Shown here piece after piece: positions 1 through 5,402 of a stretch of DNA of 6,245 nucleotides. Each line of letters begins with the position of its first letter. Within the stretch, counting starts at the first letter, position 1. This DNA comes from Thermomicrobiaceae bacterium (GTDB lineage Bacteria; Chloroflexota; Chloroflexia; Thermomicrobiales; Thermomicrobiaceae). The stretch is from positions 1 through 6,245 of the forward strand of contig SKKR01000301.1 in assembly GCA_007123655.1 (NCBI GenBank), in the 5' to 3' direction. A program made the position numbers and the translations under genes. The notes under the pieces are model-generated. The model saw only the letters and a program-made list of their open reading frames with translations. It did not search any database and had not been told where the DNA came from.

Positions 1-1
1 G

Positions 2-592
2 GAAAACGCCAGCGCGGTGGGTGATGCACACCTGGCCGCGTTCGCTCGCGCCGATCGTGGCCTGATCAGGTGTCTGACCGGAGACGTCCGGCGCGGACTC
101 AACGAGATGCGCAGCGGTGTAACCGAAATCGACGAGTTGCCGGCAATGGACGTCACGTCGGCGGAGTCAGCCCAGGACGATCCGCTCGCTGTCGACTCAC
201 TCCAGCACGGCGCGCTCGCGCTGTCCGGATTCTCAACCGATCTCAATATTCGCCGGGGCGCGCTGGTCTTCTGGCTCGCCTGGTCCGGGCAGTATACGGA
301 TGCGGCGGCGATCGGCGAGGATTTCGTCGAGCGGGTACCGGAGACGGACCGCGACATGCAGGACGCGCTCGGAGACGCGCTTGCCGGGCTCGGGCACGCC
401 TACGCGGCGCTGGGTGATCCACGAGAGGCGCTAACCTGTTTCGCCCGTTCCCGCGAAGCGTTCGGCTCGATCGACCACCACTTCAAAGTCGGGAACACGG
501 CGATCTACGAGCTGTCGGAGGCATTCCTGCCGTACCGGGCGGATCGGGTCATGGAACGGGAGTGGCTGGCCGACCAGGCCGAGGCTGGCTGA
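2..592 (+). pseudogene. LuxR/MalT-like regulator, TPR-like middle part, ends at in-frame TGA
   Basis: The frame is open to the left edge (Glu-Asn-Ala-Ser-Ala precedes the GTG at 17), so this is the continuation of a gene that starts outside the window. The GTG at 17 is not a believable start. The sequence is Ala/Leu/Glu-rich and helical, with TPR-like units; the clearest is LGHAYAALGDPREALTCFARS at about 386-448. TGA at 590-592 stops it after ADQAEAG. The next open stretch is in exactly the same frame and ends in a LuxR HTH, so the two pieces are one ancestral gene. In large LuxR proteins of this kind an AAA/STAND ATPase domain normally sits N-terminal of the TPR region; none is visible here because the gene is cut by the window. 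The TGA could be a nonsense mutation (TGG to TGA is one base), a sequencing error, or, less likely, a recoded codon. The regulatory target is unknown. Confidence 0.7.
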
Positions 593-632
593 GCACGCGC
601 CAACACCATCATGCCGGTCGGCATGCCTGCTC
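590..632 (+). other. In-frame TGA of the LuxR gene with downstream GGUC-loop hairpin
   Basis: TGA at 590-592 is followed by a hairpin: 610-615 (CATGCC) pairs perfectly with 620-625 (GGCATG) around the loop GGTC at 616-619. The loop starts 23 nt after the TGA, inside the usual bacterial SECIS range, and the E. coli fdhF SECIS also has a GGUC apical loop (recalled). A distant lower stem is possible between 591-595 (GAGCA) and 628-632 (TGCTC), but the internal loop is large and asymmetric. A selenocysteine in the TPR region of a regulator has no obvious role, so this is recorded as a structure only; simple nonsense mutation remains the leading explanation. Confidence 0.3.
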
Positions 633-1585
633 GATTCGCCAGACTCCCACTCATGCTCGTCACGGGTGACTGGGACGAAGCAGGAGAGCTCGCGACGGTC
701 ACGCGTGCTGAAGGAAGCCCGCTTGAACGCCAGATGGCGGTGATGGTCCTGGCCAAGCTCCACCGGGCACGCGGCAATCCGGAAACGGCCTGGAAACTGA
801 TCGGGGATATCCTCCCACGCGGGCCAGATAGCGAGCCGGAAGACAGCCTGTTTCCCTACGCGATAGAGACGCTCCGGCTGGCGACACGACTCGCGCTGGA
901 CACTGGAGACCCGGAACACGCCAGAGAATGGTTGCAGACACACGACAGATGGCTCGACTGGAGCAACGCGATTCGGGGTCGCGCCGATTCGCTCGTCCTC
1001 TGGGCGCGGATTGCACGTTTAGAAGGTCGATTGGCCGACGCCGAGCGCATCGCATGGGATGCGATCGCGCGCGCTGAAGACCCCCGGCAACCGCTTGCGC
1101 TCTGCATGGCTGAGACGGAGCTTGGCTCCATCACCAGAGAGCAGGGTCGGCTCGACGACGCGGAACCGCATCTCCTCAAGGCATATTCGCTTTCAGCCCG
1201 GTGTGCGGCTCCCTTTTACCGGTTGCAGGTCTGTCTCGAGCTCGCGCACCTTCGGATTCAGCAAGGCAGGACCGATGATGGTGCAGAACTCGTTCAGAAT
1301 GCCAGGGAGATTGCCGATCAACTAAGGGCAGACGTGTACAGTGAGATTCTGGACGAGCTGAGCAAGGTCACGGCGAGCACCACCGCCGCATTGACCGATC
1401 TCACCGCGCGAGAGATCGAAGTCCTCCGCATGGTGGCGGAAGGATTGACCGACGCGGAAGTCGCCAGCGCGCTCTCGATCAGCCGGAGAACAGTCAGCCA
1501 GCATTTGCGCTCCGTCTACAACAAGCTTGGTGTGTCTTCCCGTGCCGCCGCCACACGGTACGCAGTGCAGCACGACCTAGTCTGA
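611..1585 (+). pseudogene. LuxR-family regulator, C-terminal part: TPR-like repeats and LuxR HTH
   Basis: This continues, in the same frame, the regulator interrupted at 590-592. The codons between the TGA and the ATG at 611 read ARANTI, and that ATG has no Shine-Dalgarno sequence, so independent initiation is doubtful. Residues 1-255 form helical TPR-like repeats (for example GRLADAERIAWDAIARAED and GRLDDAEPHLLKAYSLS). Nucleotides 1391-1582 encode a typical LuxR/GerE DNA-binding domain: LTAREIEVLRMVAEGLTDAE, then VASALSISRRTVSQHLRSVY and NKLGVSSRAAATRYA. The TAREIEVL start, the TVSQHL recognition helix and the NKLGVSSRAAA end are the family hallmarks. The stop is TGA at 1583-1585. The HTH is intact and uneroded, so the break is either recent or not real (error or readthrough). 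Family knowledge suggests a cytoplasmic transcription regulator; its ligand and targets cannot be inferred. Confidence 0.8.
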
Positions 1586-1853
1586 GCCCCACACATCCGC
1601 TCTTTCCGCAGACCTGCGCAAAATACGCAGCCCCCGCACCTCCTGAATTGCGTACATTCGACGATGGCGCGAAGCGTCAATCCGGATACGCTGGAACCAT
1701 CACAGCGAAGCAGTCCTTCCGGTTGCCGGTACCTGGTCGAACGGGCAACGGCATCAGGGCCGAAATAGGGGACAACACGAAAGGAGGAGGCGAGCCCGCG
1801 AACATCAGCACGGTGCCGGTGTATTGAAGCCGCTCGGGAAAGGAGACGGTCCT
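1586..1853 (+). other. Intergenic leader upstream of the methyltransferase
   Basis: These 268 nt hold no convincing gene. A small dyad lies just after the LuxR stop: CTGCG at 1614-1618 and CGCAG at 1626-1630 around an A-rich 7-nt loop. It has no T-tract, so it is either a weak terminator or an operator-like site. A second inverted repeat, GTTGCC at 1722-1727 and GGCAAC at 1744-1749, is separated by 16 nt. A very strong Shine-Dalgarno-like run (AAAGGAGGAGG, 1780-1790) is not followed by any ATG, GTG or TTG at usable spacing. I see no confident -35/-10 pair and no ArsR-type gene or clear ArsR operator. Confidence 0.4.
1839..1845 (+). promoter_or_regulatory. Ribosome binding site that fixes the methyltransferase start
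   Basis: AAAGGAG at 1839-1845 lies 8 nt upstream of GTG at 1854. This is ideal spacing and favours GTG 1854 over the upstream TTG at 1824, which has no SD at suitable spacing, and over the ATG at 1863, which would be 17 nt away. Confidence 0.7.
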
Positions 1854-2633
1854 GTGGCTCAGATGATCAAAATTGATCGAGCACAGCTACGCGCAGCTAT
1901 CCAGCACGAGTATGACGAAGTCGCCTCGACGCCGGATAAGGGATTCCACTTCCACGTCGGGCGTCCGCTGGCCGAAAAACTGGACTACCCGATGGACCAG
2001 GTGGACCGGTTGCCGGACAGCGTCGTCGAAAGTTTCGCCGGGGTGGGGAACCCGTTTGCGCTCGGCGAATTGAAACCGGGAGAGGTCGTCGCCGACCTCG
2101 GTTCGGGCGCCGGGTTCGATTCGATCCTTGCAATGCGCCAGGTCGGCCCGACCGGCCGCGTGATCGGGGTCGACATGACGCCGTCGATGCTGGAGAAGGC
2201 CCGGGGAAACGCGGAGTTGACTGGACATAACCAGGTCGAGTTTCGCGAGGGCCTGCTGGAAGATCTGCCGATCGCGGATGATTCCGTGGACGTGGTGATC
2301 TCCAACGGTGTCTTCAACCTGACACCGGACAAGGAGCAGGCGCTGGCCGAGGCGTTCCGGATCCTCAAGCCCGGCGGCCGGATGCAGATCGCGGACATCA
2401 TCGTTGAGCGTGACGTTGGCGATGACGCCAGAAACGATATCGATCTATGGACTGGCTGAATTGCCGGCGCTCTGCCGGAGGCAGAGCTGACGGCGATCAT
2501 CCGCAGCGCGGGATTCGCGAACATCAGTTTCAGCGACCTCCGCTACGACACATTCTCGGACGCGCCGCAGGCGTCCAGCGCCGCGAACTTCGGCACCCAG
2601 GGGGTGAACTACATCGCCTTCAAGCCGAGGTAA
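1854..2633 (+). CDS. ArsM-like SAM-dependent methyltransferase, predicted selenoprotein (Sec202)
   Basis: This is a class I SAM methyltransferase of the arsenite-methyltransferase (ArsM/AS3MT) superfamily, probably cytoplasmic, 259 residues if TGA 2457-2459 is read as selenocysteine. Motif I is DLGSGAGFD (81-89), followed by GRVIGVDMTPSMLEKAR (101-117), VEFREGLLEDLPIADDSVDVVISNG (128-152) and RILKPGGRMQIADI (169-182). The segment DIDLWTG-U-IAGALPEAEL (195-212) matches the ArsM region that holds a conserved catalytic Cys (Cys206 of human AS3MT, recalled). Past the TGA the frame stays family-like (IIRSAGF, then SSAANFGTQGVNYIAFKP) to TAA 2631-2633. The other ArsM cysteine positions are Val64 (GVGNP) and Gly152 (SNGVFNL), and the product contains no Cys at all. 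The substrate is therefore uncertain: arsenic, selenium or another soft metalloid or thiol compound. GTG 1854 is chosen from its SD. The OsmC gene follows after 49 nt. The alternative is a nonsense-truncated pseudogene, which the downstream SECIS-like hairpin argues against. Confidence 0.85.
2457..2459 (+). other. Predicted selenocysteine codon (UGA, Sec202)
   Basis: The TGA is in frame with 1854 and with the family-like sequence on both sides (DLWTG before, IAGALPEAEL after). Homologues, as I recall them, have Cys here in LWTGCIAGAL. Sec replacing a conserved catalytic Cys is the standard signature of a selenoprotein. TGA still acts as a genuine stop elsewhere in the window (1583-1585, and the ends of both minus-strand genes), so this is not a general code change. 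Confidence 0.8.
2463..2494 (+). promoter_or_regulatory. Putative bacterial SECIS element
   Basis: The upper stem is perfect over 8 bp: GCTCTGCC (2469-2476) pairs with GGCAGAGC (2480-2487) around the triloop GGA (2477-2479). Below it, after an internal loop of 2 nt (2467-2468) and 3 nt (2488-2490), GCCG (2463-2466) pairs with CGGC (2491-2494). The apical loop starts 17 nt after the UGA and its first two bases are G, both within the accepted bSECIS pattern (loop about 16-37 nt downstream, G in the first two loop positions; recalled). The element lies wholly inside the coding frame, as expected for bacterial SECIS, where SelB binds the loop to deliver Sec-tRNA. Confidence 0.75.
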
Positions 2634-2682
2634 TCACGGAGCCAGGTGCCTGAGGCGGGCGTGACGAAAGGATCGATGAACT

Positions 2683-3240
2683 ATGACCGCTCAGAGCACG
2701 ATGAACGGTGTGAACGTCGAACAACTCGTTGAAACCGTCAATCTGATCAAAGAGACACCGGATCTGGCGAACTTCGAGTTCCGCTGCAAAACCGAGTGGC
2801 AAGGGGGCGGCCGCTCGGTTACGACAATCGACTCCTGCTACGGGGCAGGCTCGGAACAGGAACGTCAACGGACGCACACGCTGACCGGTGATGAGCCGGC
2901 CGTGCTGCTCGGTGACGATACCGGACCAAACGCAGTCGAGACCGTCCTGGCGGCGATCGCGTCCTGCCTTTCCGTGGGTTACTCCTACAATGCCGCTGCC
3001 CAGGGCATCGAGATCCGGGATCTGCGATTCGAGGTCTCCGGCAGGCTCGATCTGCACGCGTTTCTCGGGCTGCGAGACGATGTACGTCCAGGGTACGAGT
3101 CGATCACCGTCCGCTGGTGGGTGAACAGCCCGGCGGACCGGCAACAGTTGATCGACCTCTGTGAGTATGTCCAGCGGACATCACCGGTACTCGATATCGT
3201 TCGGAACAAGGTGCCGGTCTCCGTCGAACTGGCGAGCTAG
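2683..3240 (+). CDS. OsmC-family protein (thiol peroxidase-like)
   Basis: This is a 185-residue OsmC/Ohr-superfamily protein. Members reduce peroxides or act on thiol adducts using a reactive Cys in a helix. Seen here: FEFRCKTEWQGGGRSVTTID (31-50), EPAVLLGDDTGPNAVETVLA (71-90), then AIASCLSVGYSYNAAAQGIE (91-110) with Cys95 as the expected reactive Cys, a GRLDLHAFLGLRDDVRPGYE stretch (120-139) and the C-terminal TSPVLDIVRNKVPVSVEL. The second OsmC Cys, normally in a CPV motif, is Ser167 (SPV), as in an OsmC-like branch I recall; Cys35, Cys52 and Cys160 are other candidates for a resolving thiol. ATG 2683 is supported by GAAAGGA at 2666-2672 (10-nt spacing). It lies 49 nt after the methyltransferase with no terminator between, so co-transcription is likely. 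Its partner role in metalloid or peroxide detoxification is inference. Confidence 0.88.
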   Translation: MTAQSTMNGVNVEQLVETVNLIKETPDLANFEFRCKTEWQGGGRSVTTIDSCYGAGSEQERQRTHTLTGDEPAVLLGDDTGPNAVETVLAAIASCLSVGYSYNAAAQGIEIRDLRFEVSGRLDLHAFLGLRDDVRPGYESITVRWWVNSPADRQQLIDLCEYVQRTSPVLDIVRNKVPVSVELAS

Positions 3241-3245
3241 GTTGC

Positions 3246-3278
3246 GCCAGCGCAGCCAGATTCAGCGCTGGCCAGCGC
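3246..3278 (+). repeat. Nested inverted repeats (CCAGCGC triple) after the OsmC gene
   Basis: CCAGCGC occurs at 3247-3253 and 3272-3278, with its inverse GCGCTGG between them at 3265-3271. This allows two mutually exclusive pairings: an 8-bp hairpin of 3246-3253 with 3265-3272 (11-nt loop AGCCAGATTCA between the 7-bp cores), or the perfect 14-bp palindrome GCGCTGGCCAGCGC at 3265-3278. It starts 6 nt after the OsmC stop, which suits a 3' end or RNA-stabilising structure, but no T-tract follows. A protein operator is also possible. Confidence 0.5.
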
Positions 3279-3614
3279 CTAAGGAGGACGCCCTGCTCAA
3301 CAACGGCCCGGAAAATAGAGCAGCGTGATCGTCATCACTATCCCGCTGGATCTGGAAGACGTGGACCTGCACGAATCAGGTTTCGGTGAAAAATCATCGA
3401 TGCGAGACTGCGAAACATAGCTTCGTGAATCTGCACTCGCAAGCGTTGAAACCGTTCCTATTGCGTGCAGCAAAACGAGGAGACCAGTCTCACCGGGTGT
3501 CCTGGAGCGGCATTGACGACATTCACGCTAAAGGCGATGGGGAATTGAGTGTCGGTGGAGCGGCCCACCAGTTTACCCTTGGACCCTCCACCAGGACGAT
3601 AAGGAGTTACCGTC
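3279..3614 (+). other. Long intergenic region without a convincing gene
   Basis: A strong orphan Shine-Dalgarno-like run (TAAGGAGGA, 3280-3288) is followed by no ATG, GTG or TTG at usable spacing. TTGACG at 3513-3518 resembles a -35 box, but no good -10 lies 16-18 nt further on. AAGGAG near 3602-3606 serves the gene at 3615. Short dyads (GTTTCG 3380-3385 with CGAAAC 3411-3416; GAGAC/GTCTC near 3480-3491) are weak. A longer open frame across 3386-3721 overlaps the secreted-protein gene, has no motif or SD, and is treated as chance. Confidence 0.4.
3325..3420 (+). CDS. Possible 31-residue small ORF, doubtful
   Basis: GTG 3325 opens a frame reading MIVITIPLDLEDVDLHESGF and then GEKSSMRDCET, ending at TAG 3418-3420; the preceding in-frame stop is TAG 3316-3318. 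The acidic/hydrophobic pattern is more protein-like than random, but there is no good SD directly upstream and I do not recognise the peptide. An 11-codon frame beginning at the non-standard CTG 3293, just after the strong SD at 3280-3288, ends in a TGA that overlaps this GTG (GTGA), so coupling is conceivable. It may equally be a remnant or chance. Confidence 0.15.
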   Translation: MIVITIPLDLEDVDLHESGFGEKSSMRDCET

Positions 3615-3887
3615 ATGAGAAAGATTATCATAACCAGCCTGATCACTGGCCTGTTACTGTCCATGAGTGTCGCCAGCGCGTCCGCCCACAGGTTATCGGT
3701 GGAGCCACCTGGTCAGGATGAGCCAACCCTCGATCAGGTTGTCGTTTCCACCGACTGGGCACAAGCCCACTGCCAGGCTGCGGCGCCGGCTCAAGCGACA
3801 GCCAGTAGCGACGTCATCACGTTCCACCCAGCTGAAGCGCTGGACGATTGCGAGCCCGGGGTTGATGCTCCGGGGCGCACCAAATAG
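3615..3887 (+). CDS. Small secreted protein of unknown function
   Basis: This 90-residue protein starts at ATG 3615, 8-9 nt after a good AAGGAG. Residues 1-24 form a classical Sec signal peptide: MRK positive start, hydrophobic IIITSLITGLLLSMSVA, and a SASA cleavage site before His25. The mature 66 residues begin HRLSVEPPGQDEP and contain two cysteines, Cys53 in WAQAHCQAA and Cys79 in DDCEP, which could form one disulfide after export. It has no transmembrane anchor, no lipobox, and is rich in Ala, Pro and acidic residues. I do not recognise a family. It is followed at once by a hairpin and then by a clear terminator, so it is probably a monocistronic transcript. A role outside the cell or in the envelope is inferred from the signal peptide only. 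Confidence 0.7.
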   Translation: MRKIIITSLITGLLLSMSVASASAHRLSVEPPGQDEPTLDQVVVSTDWAQAHCQAAAPAQATASSDVITFHPAEALDDCEPGVDAPGRTK

Positions 3888-3907
3888 GGACTTTCGAAGG
3901 AGTCCCT
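3886..3907 (+). terminator. Hairpin overlapping the stop codon of the secreted-protein gene
   Basis: AGGGACT (3886-3892) pairs with AGTCCCT (3901-3907); two G-U pairs extend the stem to a CGAA tetraloop (3895-3898). It begins within the TAG stop. There is no T-tract, so it may be a weak or 3'-stabilising element rather than a full terminator; the stronger terminator lies at 3974-4003. Confidence 0.4.
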
Positions 3908-3973
3908 GAGGCTAACAGGAATTCGCCTTACTCAACGTGAACGTCCTTGCCGCCGATATGACACCCGGACTAG

Positions 3974-4003
3974 AGAGGGCATCCGCAATGGATGCCCTCT
4001 TTG
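3974..4003 (+). terminator. Rho-independent terminator between convergent genes
   Basis: The stem is perfect over 11 bp: AGAGGGCATCC (3974-3984) pairs with GGATGCCCTCT (3990-4000) around the 5-nt loop GCAAT, followed by TTTG on the plus strand. It lies between the plus-strand secreted-protein gene and the minus-strand anti-sigma gene. The T-tract is short and only on the plus-strand side, so it serves the plus-strand gene best, though the stem could also slow minus-strand transcription. Confidence 0.8.
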
Positions 4004-4044
4004 TCGCTCCGGGGTTTATATTGACGGGGACGTAACCAGGAACC

Positions 4045-4815
4045 TCAGCGAGATTCGAACGTGGCCGCCATGACCTCGTCACCACTGGGGCCCGCGACAG
4101 CCGCGTCGTCGAGTTCCTCAGTGATCAGCATGCCGTCGTAGTTGCTCAGCGCACCCGGCGTGGTGATGTAGAGCTGTCCGCGCCCGTCCTCGTCAACCAC
4201 AAGCTGTCCGACGTTGTGGTGCTCGTCGTTCAGCGCGTCCACCATCCAGACATAGTAGGCGTGGTCATCCTTCGGCTGCTCGAGCCCGTCAACAACCATG
4301 ATCGCCCGGTTGGTGGTCGGATCCACGATAATGCCTCCGCCGGCACCGTCGCCTTCCAGGCTTGCCATCCAGCCGCCGGGTGAGCGGACCATCTCCGCAA
4401 TGTTCGCCCGGTCTTCAGAGGCTTCCTCGGCCTGCTTTTCCATCTCTTCCTGCATCTGGAAACTGTTCACCGCAAACACCACTGCCAGAACTGCCGCGGT
4501 CGCCGCGGCCACCCAGCCGGCCCTGCCACTTGGCAGGAGCAGGGCTCTCCAGCGACTGCGGGCCGACCCCGGAGTCACGGCGCCATCTGCACGGACACGC
4601 GCCAGCAGGTTTTCCCGCATGGTCACAGGCACCGGCTGTTCTGGCGCAAGGTACGGCAGCGTCCGGGTAACCCGCCGCTGATCCTCAACCAGCTCCCGGC
4701 AGGCCGGACACACGTCCAGGTGTTGTTCGACGACTTCAACCTCATCCGGCTCGAGCGCACCCAGAACGTACGGGGCGACCAGCTCGCTGATGTGGCCCTC
4801 CTCATTGCCAGACAT
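4045..4815 (-). CDS. RskA-type membrane anti-sigma factor with zinc-binding (ZAS) motif
   Basis: This 256-residue anti-sigma factor holds its partner sigma factor at the membrane until a signal releases it. The N-terminal ASD carries the zinc motif H-x3-C-x2-C: His32, Cys36 and Cys39 in EQHLDVCPAC. A single transmembrane helix lies at about 98-118 (RAGWVAAATAAVLAVVFAVN). A charged, coiled-coil-like stretch follows (QMQEEMEKQAEEASEDRANI), then an extracytoplasmic RskA domain at about 150-256 with the typical HAYYVWMVD and LYITTPGALSNYDGMLITEE pattern. The ATG (4815-4813) overlaps the sigma stop TGA (4817-4815) by one base, so translation is coupled and stoichiometric. By family knowledge, activation is by regulated proteolysis; the signal is not visible here. 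Confidence 0.92.
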   Translation of the reverse strand: MSGNEEGHISELVAPYVLGALEPDEVEVVEQHLDVCPACRELVEDQRRVTRTLPYLAPEQPVPVTMRENLLARVRADGAVTPGSARSRWRALLLPSGRAGWVAAATAAVLAVVFAVNSFQMQEEMEKQAEEASEDRANIAEMVRSPGGWMASLEGDGAGGGIIVDPTTNRAIMVVDGLEQPKDDHAYYVWMVDALNDEHHNVGQLVVDEDGRGQLYITTPGALSNYDGMLITEELDDAAVAGPSGDEVMAATFESR

Positions 4816-5402
4816 CAGCCCTGCATACCTTCCTGTTCGTGAAGCAAATCCCTCAGCTTCTGCATCCCCAGCCGCAGGCGTGTCTTTATTGTACCCAGCG
4901 GCTCGTTAAGAAACGCCGCGACTTCCCGCTGCGAGAGCCCTTCGAAATAGGCCAGCTCAATAACCCTCCGCTGCGCCACCGGAAGTTGATCCATTGCCGC
5001 CCGGATCATCCCGCGAAGCTCGGTGGCCTCTGCAGCCTCCTCAATGTTTACCGACTCATCGACCTCGCTGCGTAGCACGTCAGCGATGTCGACCATATCC
5101 GCCTTTTGCGGCCGCCGCTGGCTCTTACGGAGCTCATCGATCGCCAGATTGTGGGTAATACTCAACAGCCAGCTTGCGTAGTTGCCACGGTTGAGCTCGA
5201 ATCGACCCGACTGCTGCCAGGACCGCATGAACGCTTCCTGTGCGATCTCTTCGGCAACGCGGCCGTCGCGCACGATCCGCACCGCGAACGAGAATACCAC
5301 CCGTGCGTATCGGTCATACAGCACTTCCAGGGCATCAACGTCACCGTCACTCATCTGGTGAACGAGGTCTTCGTCTGGAAGCTCGCGGCGATCAGTGTTC
5401 AT
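4815..5402 (-). CDS. ECF-family RNA polymerase sigma factor
   Basis: From ATG 5402 this is a 195-residue ECF sigma factor, the usual length. Region 2 is at about 11-95: DALEVLYDRYARVVFSFAVR, AEEIAQEAFMRSWQQ and ASWLLSITHNLAIDELRK. Region 4 is at about 132-187: MDQLPVAQRRVIELAYFEGL, then SQREVAAFLNEPLGTIKTRL, an HTH for the -35 element. The pairing with an RskA-type anti-sigma resembles SigK/RskA systems. The open frame extends upstream to 5525. ATG 5483 is a possible alternative, but its AAAGGAG (5490-5484) touches the ATG with no spacer, and the extra 27 residues (MHPVGPVSTYIQVQRSIRRR...) look non-conserved. ATG 5402 has no strong SD, so the start remains open. Autoregulation is common in such pairs, but I see no clear ECF promoter (GGAAC/CGTC type). 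Confidence 0.92.
   Translation of the reverse strand: MNTDRRELPDEDLVHQMSDGDVDALEVLYDRYARVVFSFAVRIVRDGRVAEEIAQEAFMRSWQQSGRFELNRGNYASWLLSITHNLAIDELRKSQRRPQKADMVDIADVLRSEVDESVNIEEAAEATELRGMIRAAMDQLPVAQRRVIELAYFEGLSQREVAAFLNEPLGTIKTRLRLGMQKLRDLLHEQEGMQG

Noticed and set aside
431..943. Minus-strand ORFs opposite the LuxR gene, including 699-1055 and 856-1179
   Set aside because: They are antisense shadows rich in Arg, Ser and Pro without motifs, while the plus strand carries clear TPR and HTH sequence.
1824..2459. Methyltransferase as a gene starting at TTG 1824 and ending at 2459
   Set aside because: GTG 1854 has an ideally spaced AAAGGAG while TTG 1824 has none; family-like sequence continues in frame past 2459 to TAA 2631-2633.
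2447..2653. 68-residue plus-strand ORF across the Sec codon
   Set aside because: It is an out-of-frame shadow of the methyltransferase C-terminus with an Arg/Pro-rich, non-protein-like composition.
3325..3338. GTGATCGTCATCAC dyad as an operator
   Set aside because: Only 5-bp arms and coincident with a possible small ORF start; this is too short to separate from chance.
3386..3721. 111-residue plus-strand ORF in the long intergenic region
   Set aside because: It overlaps the well-supported secreted-protein gene in another frame, lacks an SD and shows no recognisable motif.
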